From NCBI GenBank assembly GCA_016219985.1, contig JACRJO010000001.1, positions 62,001-126,000 of the forward strand: a stretch of DNA of 64,000 nucleotides, read 5' to 3'. Source of the stretch: Sphingobacteriales bacterium (lineage in GTDB: Bacteria; Bacteroidota; Bacteroidia; Chitinophagales; Chitinophagaceae). Below, one piece after another: positions 53,077 through 61,800 of this stretch. The notes under the pieces were generated by a model that saw only the letters and a list, made by a program, of their open reading frames with translations, was not told where the DNA came from and did no database searches. Made by a program: the position numbers and the translations under genes. The number at the start of each line of letters is the position of its first letter. The stretch's first letter is position 1.

Positions 53077-54546
53077 ATGCAGCACCTGGTTGAACGTGTA
53101 ATATCCCTGTATAAGAACTGGAAGGGGGTCGCCCCGGTATCGGTGGATCTCCTGCCGCAAAGCGGAAGTGAGCGCCGTTATTTCCGTATCCATGAGCAGG
53201 AAGGGACCGTAATCGGCACTTATGGAGCCAATATAAAAGAAAACGAAGCCTTTTTTTATTTCACGGGGCATTTCCGGCAAAAACAGCTGGCCGTACCTGT
53301 GATTTTCGTGGTAAGCGAGGACCGGTTATTCTATCTCCAGGAAGATTTTGGCGATAGCTCCTTACTGAACCAGTTGGAGGCAAAAGGATTCACGGATGAG
53401 GTCTATGCCCTTTTCAAAAAAAGCCTGGAGGCCCTGGCCCTGCTGCAGGTAAAAGGGGATGCCGGCCTGGATTACGATCATTGCCTTACCAACCGTGAAT
53501 TTGGCCGGCAGGCCATCATGGCGGACCTTTTGTATTTTAAATATTATTTCCTCGATGCGCTGCGCAAACCCTACGACAAACAAAAACTCATTGACGATTT
53601 TGAAGCGCTGAGCAATTACCTCACCCACACCGAATACAAATATTTTATGTTCCGGGATTTCCAGAGCCGGAATATCCTGGTGAAAGAAGACCAGAGCGTA
53701 CACTTTATCGACTTCCAGGGTGGTATGAAGGGCGCTCCTCAATATGATGTGGCCTCGATGCTCTGGCAGGCCCGGGCCAATCTTCCGGATCAATGGAAGA
53801 ATAACCTGCTCGATGATTATATCAATGCTTTTGAGAATCTCATTGGTCAGCCGGTCGACCGCAACACATTTATGAGCCAGTACAATGGCTATGTACTCAT
53901 CCGCCTGTTACAGGTGCTGGGCGCCTATGGTTTCCGCGGGCTTTTTGAACGGAAGGCGCAGTTCCTGACCAGTATCCCCCTGGCCCTTCGCAACCTGAAA
54001 GAATTTTTTGAACACCAGAGCCTCGGAATCGCCGTCCCGGAATTCCGGAAAGTACTGGATATCTGTGTGGCCGATGAGATCATACAACAGTTCACCCCCA
54101 CGCAGGCCACGGAGAAAACAGCGCTGGTCATTAAAATACATAGTTTCTCCTACCGCAAACAAATTCCTGCCGATAGCAGCGGGAACGGGGGTGGCTTTGT
54201 TTTCGACTGCCGCGGTATCCTGAACCCCGGACGGGTGGAAAGCATGAAAACACAGACCGGCCGCGACAAAGAGGTAAAGGATTTTCTGGAACAGCAGACC
54301 CAGATGCCGGAATTTCTCAACAGTGCTTTTGATATTGTGGACATCACCGTGGAAGAATATATCAAACGGGATTTTGAAAGCCTGATGATCAGTTTCGGTT
54401 GTACCGGCGGTCAGCACCGCAGTGTGTACGCCGCCGATGCCATGGCCCGGCATTTGCGCAATAAGTTTAAGGTAAAAATTGAATTGCTGCATATAGAACA
54501 GGAGGCGAAAAACTGGTACAATCCCTTACCGGAAAAAAAGCAATGA
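53077..54546 (+). CDS. AmgK-like sugar kinase fused to a RapZ C-terminal domain
   Basis: About 489 residues from the ATG at 53077. The N-terminal 330 residues form an aminoglycoside-phosphotransferase fold: GSERRYFRI, YLQEDFGDSSL, MFRDFQSRNILV (Brenner motif with D and N) and VHFIDFQGGMKGAPQYDV, close to AmgK kinases of anomeric MurNAc/GlcNAc. The last 140 residues (ALVIKIHSFSYRK, FDCRGILNPG, SFGCTGGQHRSVYAADAMA) match the C-terminal domain of RapZ, which in E. coli binds glucosamine-6-phosphate. The MurU-like gene overlaps its stop by 4 bp (ATGA). A TACATTTG box lies 4 bp before the ATG. Confidence 0.8.
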   Translation: MQHLVERVISLYKNWKGVAPVSVDLLPQSGSERRYFRIHEQEGTVIGTYGANIKENEAFFYFTGHFRQKQLAVPVIFVVSEDRLFYLQEDFGDSSLLNQLEAKGFTDEVYALFKKSLEALALLQVKGDAGLDYDHCLTNREFGRQAIMADLLYFKYYFLDALRKPYDKQKLIDDFEALSNYLTHTEYKYFMFRDFQSRNILVKEDQSVHFIDFQGGMKGAPQYDVASMLWQARANLPDQWKNNLLDDYINAFENLIGQPVDRNTFMSQYNGYVLIRLLQVLGAYGFRGLFERKAQFLTSIPLALRNLKEFFEHQSLGIAVPEFRKVLDICVADEIIQQFTPTQATEKTALVIKIHSFSYRKQIPADSSGNGGGFVFDCRGILNPGRVESMKTQTGRDKEVKDFLEQQTQMPEFLNSAFDIVDITVEEYIKRDFESLMISFGCTGGQHRSVYAADAMARHLRNKFKVKIELLHIEQEAKNWYNPLPEKKQ

Positions 54547-55268
54547 AAGGAATGATATTTTCAGCGGGCCTCGGCACCCGCTTTAAACCCTGGACGGATC
54601 AGCATCCCAAAGCGCTGGCGGTTGTCAATGGCAAATCCCTGCTGCAACGCAATATTGAATACCTGCAGCAAAACGGTATCCGGGATATCATTGTCAATGT
54701 GCACCATTTCGCGGACCAGCTTGAAGAAGCCATCAAAAAACAGCAGGGATGGGGCAGCCGGGTACAGGTCAGTGATGAACGCGGGGAACTGCTGGAAACC
54801 GGCGGCGGCCTGCTGAAAGCCAAATCACTCTTTACCCCCGGTGAAAGATTTATTACCTGCAATGCCGATATCCTGACCGATCTTGACATTAGTAAACTGC
54901 TGCGGTTCCATGAAGAGCGGAAAGCCCTGGTTTCTTTTGGCGTGACCGGCAGAAAGTCTTCCCGTTATCTTCTGTTTGATGAAAATGACCGGCTCTGTGG
55001 CTGGCGGCATGCCGGCACCGGGGAAGAGAGAATAGCCATTTCCAAACCGGGTCTTATCCCCAAAGCTTATAGTTGCGTGGTGCTGTTTGAATACGATATC
55101 TTCCGGCTGATGGAAGAAGCGGGGTTCAGCGGCAAATTCTCCCTGATTGATGTTTACCTCGAACTGGCGTCCGCGCACCGCATCATGGGTTATGATCATT
55201 CCGGCGACCGGCTGGTGGATGTGGGTAAACCGGAGAGCGTGGAGGTGGCCGAAAAATTATTTCTATAG
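54543..55268 (+). CDS. MurU-like sugar-1-phosphate nucleotidyltransferase
   Basis: 241 residues. MIFSAGLGTRFKPWTDQHPKAL carries the nucleotidyltransferase signature; IIVNVHHFADQL and ERGELLETGGGLLKA near residues 50 and 80 match MurU and related uridylyltransferases. FITCNADILTDLD near 103 contains metal-binding Asp. MurU makes UDP-MurNAc from MurNAc-1-phosphate, the product of AmgK. The overlap with the kinase-RapZ gene strongly suggests a joint pathway. An alternative is a heptose or mannose nucleotidyltransferase of the same family. Confidence 0.8.
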   Translation: MKGMIFSAGLGTRFKPWTDQHPKALAVVNGKSLLQRNIEYLQQNGIRDIIVNVHHFADQLEEAIKKQQGWGSRVQVSDERGELLETGGGLLKAKSLFTPGERFITCNADILTDLDISKLLRFHEERKALVSFGVTGRKSSRYLLFDENDRLCGWRHAGTGEERIAISKPGLIPKAYSCVVLFEYDIFRLMEEAGFSGKFSLIDVYLELASAHRIMGYDHSGDRLVDVGKPESVEVAEKLFL

Positions 55269-55683
55269 AATCCTGTCACACTTCAGGAGAGGTTATATCG
55301 TAAAAAGTAGCGGCCGGCCGCTGATCCTCTCCACGGATATTTTTTACCACATAGCAAGTAATGTCGTGAAAATGCAAGGGCCATTTCTTTTCTCACACTG
55401 CTTAACGCAGGAAGAGTCAATGAGGTTAACCTAGAAGCCTGCGGCTTACACATAAATCTCCTGGGAAACAATATACCTATGTGCCTCCTATGTGTAACTA
55501 TGTGGTGAAATAGAGCGGCGCAGCCGCCAACCCGCGCAGCGGATATATCTTTTTCGCCTGTATTGCCGGCCCGCTTTATCTGCAAAGTCAGCCTGATTAA
55601 ATTCCTAAAGTCCTGCAAATACCTTCTTCGCGGTACCCGTCTTCTCCCCTTTTATTTTATCTTTCCGCCAAATATTGCCCCCC
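55269..55683. repeat. Intergenic region with copy 1 of a roughly 120-bp dispersed repeat (55430-55545)
   Basis: There is no gene in this stretch. From TAGAAGCCTGCGGCTTACACATA to AACCCGCGCAGCGGAT it is nearly the same as 58628-58751: both contain CCTATGTGCCTCCTATGTGTAAC or close variants, TATGTGGTGAAA, and GGCGCAGCCGCC. The 5' part has further small inverted words. This is a dispersed non-coding element of the genome. Confidence 0.7.
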
Positions 55684-57639
55684 ATGAAGAAGATTGTGCT
55701 TACCATTCTCACCCTTTTCCTGCTCCTCCGGATTAATGCCCAATCCGGGTATGATCACCGCGAAGCCTTTAACCCGCAGTTCTACCCCTACCCCGGGAAT
55801 GATTACCGCAGCGCCAGCGGGGAGCCCGGACCGAAATACTGGCAGAATAAAGCCGATTACTCCATTCAATGCAAACTGGATACCGGCACGCATACGGTTA
55901 CGGGTGAGGTCAGCATTACCTATACCAATAACAGCCCGGACAATTTGCGTTTCCTCTGGCTGCAGCTGGACCAGAATATTTATAAAAATGATTCCCGCGG
56001 TTCCGCCACCACCACCCAAACAGGGGGGCGCTGGGCCAATGCAAATTTTACAGAAGGTTACCGGATTACCAGCCTGCAACTGGAATCGGAAGGCGTTCCG
56101 TCCACACCCAATGGCACGTTGACCACTGATACCCGTATGCGCATTTCCCTGAAAGATCCGCTGGAACACGGGAAAAAACTGAAGATTCGGATCGCCTACA
56201 GTTTTACTGTCCCGGAATACGGCACGGATCGTATGGGAAGACTGAATACAAAAAACGGTGTCGTTTATGAAGTGGCACAGTGGTTTCCCCGTTTATGCGT
56301 GTATGATGATATCCAGGGATGGAATACCCTGCCCTATGTAGGGGCCGGCGAGTTTTACCTGGAGTATGGTGATATTGATTTCAGCATTACCGCCCCTTCC
56401 GATCTGATCGTGGTGGGATCCGGTGAATTGCAGAATCCCCAGGAATGTTATACCCCGGAACAAATGAAAAGCTGGGACGCCGCTGCAAAAAGTGATAAAA
56501 CGGTTACCATCCGCAGCGAAAAAGAAATAACCGATAAAAATTCCCGCCCAAAAACCGTTAGTTGCACCTGGCGTTTCCGCATCCAGAATGCGAGAGATGT
56601 GGCCTGGGCTGCCTCAAAAGCCTTTGTGCAGGATGCAGCCCGCATCAGCCTGCCCAGCGGGAAAAAATGTATGGCCATCAGTGTCTATCCTGCAGAAAGC
56701 ATTGTAAAGAATGGCTGGCAACGGTCCACGGAGTTTACCAAGGCCAGTATCGAACATTATTCCAAAACCTGGTTTGAGTTTCCCTACCCGGCGGCCACTA
56801 ATGTAGCGGGTATCGTCGGTGGTATGGAATACCCCGGCATAGTATTCTGCGGTTCCGGATCGGCGGGCTCGGGTTTATTTGGCGTGACGGATCACGAATT
56901 CGGTCATACCTGGTTTCCCATGATCGTGGGCAGCAATGAACGGAAATATGCCTGGATGGATGAGGGTTTTAATACATTTATCAATGATTTTTCCACGGAA
57001 GCCTTTAACAACGGGGAATTCAAAGAAGAAGGTTTTTTGAGTGACCCGAATTCCTCTTTCATGGTTAAATATGTATTTGGGGAAGCCATGGACGGGCTCT
57101 ACAATACACCGGAAGTGATCCAGCAGGATAACCTGGGCGTGGCCGCCTATATGAAGCCGGCTCAGATGCTGCACGCTTTGCGGGATGTGGTATTGGGCAA
57201 GGAACGGTTCGACGGGGCTTTCCGGGAATATATCCGGCGCTGGGCCTTCAAACACCCCACACCCTGGGACTTCTTTCATACCATGGAAAATGCCGGTGGC
57301 GAGGACCTGGGCTGGTTCTGGAGGGGATGGGTACTCAATACCTGGAAACTGGACCAGGCTGTAAAGTCAGTCACGTATATGGACAATAAACCGGAAAATG
57401 GCAGTGAGATCATCATTGAAAACAAAGAAAAAATGGCGATGCCGGTAACGGTACTGGTAATAGAAAGTAATGGAAAGGAACACCGGTCCGACTTACCCGT
57501 GGAGATCTGGCAACGCGGTGCCGAATGGAAGTTCAGGGTGCCGACTACCAGCGAAATAAAAGAAGTGGTACTGGATCCCGACAAAAAATTACCGGACTGG
57601 GACCGGGCCAATAACGGGTGGAAGAAGAAAGGATTCTGA
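55684..57639 (+). CDS. Secreted M1-family metallopeptidase
   Basis: About 651 residues from the ATG at 55684, which begins a signal peptide (KKIVLTILTLFLLLRINAQ). The zinc site is HEFGHTWFPMIVGSNERKYAWMDEG: HEFGH, then after 18 residues the third ligand glutamate. GGMEYPGIVFCGSG near 385 is the exopeptidase GxMEN-like segment, here with Tyr in place of Asn. The N-terminal domain ends near 190. It is expected to cleave N-terminal residues from peptides in the periplasm or outside the cell. A terminator hairpin follows. Confidence 0.87.
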   Translation: MKKIVLTILTLFLLLRINAQSGYDHREAFNPQFYPYPGNDYRSASGEPGPKYWQNKADYSIQCKLDTGTHTVTGEVSITYTNNSPDNLRFLWLQLDQNIYKNDSRGSATTTQTGGRWANANFTEGYRITSLQLESEGVPSTPNGTLTTDTRMRISLKDPLEHGKKLKIRIAYSFTVPEYGTDRMGRLNTKNGVVYEVAQWFPRLCVYDDIQGWNTLPYVGAGEFYLEYGDIDFSITAPSDLIVVGSGELQNPQECYTPEQMKSWDAAAKSDKTVTIRSEKEITDKNSRPKTVSCTWRFRIQNARDVAWAASKAFVQDAARISLPSGKKCMAISVYPAESIVKNGWQRSTEFTKASIEHYSKTWFEFPYPAATNVAGIVGGMEYPGIVFCGSGSAGSGLFGVTDHEFGHTWFPMIVGSNERKYAWMDEGFNTFINDFSTEAFNNGEFKEEGFLSDPNSSFMVKYVFGEAMDGLYNTPEVIQQDNLGVAAYMKPAQMLHALRDVVLGKERFDGAFREYIRRWAFKHPTPWDFFHTMENAGGEDLGWFWRGWVLNTWKLDQAVKSVTYMDNKPENGSEIIIENKEKMAMPVTVLVIESNGKEHRSDLPVEIWQRGAEWKFRVPTTSEIKEVVLDPDKKLPDWDRANNGWKKKGF

Positions 57640-57659
57640 TACCTGTTTATATTGATAAG

Positions 57660-57688
57660 AAAAGCCTGTCGTCCCCCGGCAGGCTTTT
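57660..57688 (+). terminator. Terminator after the M1 peptidase gene
   Basis: AAAAGCCTG and CAGGCTTTT arms around an 11-base loop lie 20 bp after the stop codon, ending in TTTT. A typical Rho-independent terminator. Confidence 0.75.
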
Positions 57689-57728
57689 CCTATTGTCAAA
57701 AGTCTTAAATTCGGCTAAACCTTTTCCG

Positions 57729-58514
57729 ATGCGTACGATCCTTTTTTACCTGCTGTTCCAGTTTACAGTTTCACTGGCCGCACAGCCTGTTTCGCTGCAG
57801 AAAACATGGGTCGGTGAAAACCTGGAATTTGTACGAATTGACAGCCAATGGGCCTATATTGAGCTATTCGGAGTTTTCCCTGAGCAAATGAAATACAAAC
57901 TGGCGGGTGATACACTGAGACTTTACAGGCAGGGTACCAGTTCCCGGGACAATTATAAAACAGTCATCACGGAAAACTATGATTTCCTGGTTATAAAATT
58001 TACAGGTACAGAACTGGAACTCGGGGCCTTGAATAAAAATGCACTGGAGCTTACCGGGCTGCAAAAACAGCTTCTGTTGAAAGACCGCAAAAGTATTCTG
58101 CCAAAAAAAGTTGCCCTGGAGGGTATAAAATTTGACCATGGTCCATGCTTTGGTACCTGTCCGGCTATGACACTTGAAATCACAAACCAGAACCAGCTCC
58201 GCTTTATAGGTGGAGAACATGCTGTCAAACAGGGGTTCTATACAGCACTCATACCCGACAGCCTGGTCAGTCGTATGGAACAACTGGTTGCCGAACTGGA
58301 AATTGACCGTTTAAAAACCTGGCAGCAAACGGTGTCCGATGCCCCCAGGTCAGCACTTGAGTTTCACTATGATAATAAAACAAAAACAATCCGCAACTAT
58401 TTTCTTCCTGCCATTACCCATGAATTAACCCGGTTTATGCTGGAGCTGCCCCGGAAAGTCAGCCTGGTTCGGGCTGCAGCAGCTTTTAAAATTGAGTTTG
58501 CTGATAAGCAGTAA
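57729..58514 (+). CDS. Exported DUF6438-like protein
   Basis: About 261 residues from the ATG at 57729, which starts a signal peptide (RTILFYLLFQFTVSLAAQ); the longer frame from 57618 covers a terminator and is not used. The first half (TWVGENLEFVRID, LFGVFPEQMKYKL) is lipocalin-like in pattern but not assigned. HGPCFGTCPAMTLEIT near residue 138 is the two-cysteine signature that I recall for DUF6438. Function unknown. It is monocistronic after the terminator of the M1 peptidase. Confidence 0.65.
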   Translation: MRTILFYLLFQFTVSLAAQPVSLQKTWVGENLEFVRIDSQWAYIELFGVFPEQMKYKLAGDTLRLYRQGTSSRDNYKTVITENYDFLVIKFTGTELELGALNKNALELTGLQKQLLLKDRKSILPKKVALEGIKFDHGPCFGTCPAMTLEITNQNQLRFIGGEHAVKQGFYTALIPDSLVSRMEQLVAELEIDRLKTWQQTVSDAPRSALEFHYDNKTKTIRNYFLPAITHELTRFMLELPRKVSLVRAAAAFKIEFADKQ

Positions 58515-58834
58515 TAAAATCAGCAGGATTTTTTTGCTTACCACACAGAACCTGTTTATGTCCTAAAGCAGGCAGGGTATATGAGATACCTAATTCCACA
58601 AAAGCAGGAACACTCTAAGGAGGATAACATAGAAGCCTGCGGCTTGCACATAGACCTTCTAAGAAACAGTTATCTATGTGCCTCCTATGTGTAACCAGGT
58701 GGCACTATGTGGTGAAACAAAACGGCGCAGCCGCCAATCCGCGCAGCGGATGTTTTTTGTCACATAATGTTGAATGTTGCTCCAACTAACGACTATCGAC
58801 TAAAGACTATCGACTAACGACTACCACCTAATCC
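58515..58834. repeat. Intergenic region with copy 2 of the dispersed repeat (58628-58751) and a CTAACGACTATCGA array
   Basis: There is no gene. The segment 58628-58751 is the second copy of the element seen at 55430-55545, about 3.2 kb away. It is followed at 58786-58828 by a tandem of the words CTAACGACTATCGA and CTAAAGACTATCGA, related to the CTAACGACTAACGACTACC run at 49556-49580. A CCTAAAGCAGGCAGGG word near 58571 resembles the unit at 19223. Confidence 0.7.
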
Positions 58835-58870
58835 CAAAAAAAAGGCTGTCTCACTTAAGAAACAGCCTTT
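58835..58870 (-). terminator. Terminator of the large sorting-domain protein gene
   Basis: On the minus strand AAAGGCTGT and ACAGCCTTT arms (58841-58870) enclose 12 bases and are followed by a run of nine T residues, 21 bp after the stop codon. It is a strong Rho-independent terminator. Confidence 0.85.
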
Positions 58871-58891
58871 ATAAGAATCTCATTTCCCCAA

Positions 58892-61800
58892 TTATCTCAC
58901 ATGCACTTTCCCTTCAGCCAGTTTCTTACCCCCGGCATCTCCCACGACCACATAATAGAGACCACGGCTGGCCTGTACCAGGTTCACCGGGATCAGCGTG
59001 TAGGGGCCTGAGACAGGGAACTGCTTGTCAAAGACAGCGGAGCCCTTTGTATCATATACCAGGATCCTCCGCTGGGTATTGCTTCCCCCGTTATTATAAT
59101 ATGATACGGTGAAGTTACCGTCATTCGGACTCGGGAAAATAAAGAGCCTGTCGCTGACATTGGCTGTAATAGTGACCACCGGCGAAAGACTGGAACAGAA
59201 TAAACTGCTGGGCCAGGTTTCACGGATACCAGCCTGGTAAGCGCCGAGATTCGCCACTGTTACCGGCAATGTATTTCCAGTCACAGCGATCACGCCACTG
59301 TTCAACGTCCAGTTCATCGTAAGCGTACCGCCGGTTGAAGCAGATGGCGTAGCGGTAAGAGTAGTACTCTCACCCGGCAACAGCGTCGTCAGCGGCGCCG
59401 CGGTCAAACCGACAGAAGGCAGTTGACGAACGGTAAGGATTGCCGCACCGGAGGCCACCGGCGTGGTACAGGTATTATTGGAGAGCAAACAACGATACCG
59501 GTTATTATTCATCAACGTGATCACACTGTTGGCTGTATAACTGGCCGCATTTGCCCCGGCAATATTGGTCCAGGTAGCACCTGCATCACTACTGACCTGC
59601 CACTGGTAATTGATGGCCGGGACACTGATTCCTGCTACCGCAAAACTGGCATTGGTACCGGAACAAACTTCTGCATTGGCCGGGGGCGAAGATATGAGCA
59701 CCGGGTCATGCACCGTAAGTGTGGCCGCTGCTGAGTTAGCAGCCGGTGCACAGGTGCCGCTTACCACACAACGATACTGGTAGCCTGTCAGGGCGACGCT
59801 AGCCCCGGTTACAGTAAGTGTTGAACCGGATGTTCCTGAGTATACCCCACCGTCAGCAATATTTGCAAAACCGGCCCCGGAATTGGCCTGCCATTGGTAA
59901 CTGACACCGGTACCTGTTGCAGATACGCTGAAGGTAGTGACGCTGCCGGAACAAATAGTCTGTGCGGACGGGCTGCTGCTTATGGCCGGTAATGCATTCA
60001 CCGTAAGGGCGGCTGCATTGGATACACCCGGCGTTGTGCAGGTTGAGTTGGACAAGAGGCAACGGTATTGATACCCGTTCATCGCGGTGCTGCCGCCGGT
60101 AATCGTTAACGTAGCCGCCGTGGCCCCTGCGTACACCCCGCCATTGCTGATATTGGCAAAGCCCGCCCCCGTATTCAACTGCCATTGGTACAAAATGCCT
60201 GATCCGCTGCCGGCTACGGTAAAGCTGGCATTGGCGCCATCACAAATAGTTTGATTGGCTGGCTGCCCGGTAACTGCAACAGCTGTGGCCACGGTCAGTA
60301 AAGCGCAGTTCGACGTGATCGTGGTCGGGCCGCAGGTGCTCGTCACTTTACAACGGTAGGCCGAATTATTCATCGGGGCTGATACAGCGGGAATATTGTA
60401 ACAGGAAGCAGTGGCGCCGGCAACGGGAGTCCAGGGACCCGCACAACCCGTCGTGCTGGATTCCCACTGGTAAGTAATACCTGTACCAGCAGCCGTTACA
60501 CAGAAACTGGCCGCACTGCCTGCACATAAAGTGAGGTCCGTGGGCTGGCTGCTGATATTGGCCCCGGAATTGACCGTCAGTATGGCCGCATTTGAATTTG
60601 TGCTGCCGCAAAGACTACTGACCACGCAGCGGTTTTGGTTATTATTTAAAGCAGTGGTTACTGCTGTTAACGTATAAGCGGCTGCAGTCTGACCGGCCAC
60701 ATTCGACCAGTTCGCACCGCCATTGGTGCTCACCTGCCACTGGTAACTGCCCGTAGCCACCACGCTGAACGTTACATTCTGGCCTTCGCAAACAGTCTGG
60801 CCGGAGGGGTGAGTGACAATGGCAGGCCCGCTGCCCGGGTTAATGACGAAACTTACGGATGTAACCTGGTTGGTTGCACCCGTAGCAGTACCCTGGATCG
60901 TTACATTATAAGTACCGGCTGTCAGCGTGTTCGAATTGTTCAGTGTAACGATGGAAGAACTACCGGGGTTAACCGGGTTGGTACCGAAACTGATCGTTGT
61001 CCCAGCCGGCACACCGGCGGTGGCGGATAAAGTGATCGGGTTGGTGAACCCGCCATTGGAGACCGTTGGCAATGTTACATTCATGGTAGCCGGCGCCGGG
61101 CAGGTGGCGGTCGCCGGGGTGGTACTGCCAAAGCTAAAGCCTGTCGGCGGAGGGATAATAGCGCTCCATATACCACGTCCATGTGTACCCGCAGCAATGG
61201 TACGGTCAGCCGCGCGGTATTTGATCATATCCGTTCTTACATTCGGGAAACTGGGATTGGCATTCCAGACCGTACTGGCCCCATTGATCGCATCGGTTTC
61301 CCAAACACCGGTCTCGGTGGCGATAAAGGCCCTGTTATTATCATCAGGATGAAAAAGGGCCCAGCGTACCGGCATATCCGGCAGGTTCCCGTCAATACCG
61401 GCCCAACTGGTACCGCCATTACTGGTAACCCATACATTCATCACCCCGTAATTTGAGTAAGTAACCATCAGGTCCTGGTCAGTAGCCCCGGTAACGATAC
61501 AATTCACATAACCGGCTGCCCCGGACGGTGTAATATTGGTGGCCGAAGGCGTATTGGTATTGGCGGCATCCACCCGGAAGACAGCACCGGAACCCATTCC
61601 AAAGAATACCCGGTTAGCGGCATAGGGAGAAGCATGGACAGCCGATACATTCCCTGAACCAAATGCGGCTACAGGAACCACGGTGGTAGTGCTGCCGGTC
61701 TGCGGGTCATCCCAGCGCAGGTAAGTGCCTGCATTATTACAGGCATAAATAATATTCGCATTGTTATCATAATCCCAGGGATTCACAAAACGGCCTGAAC

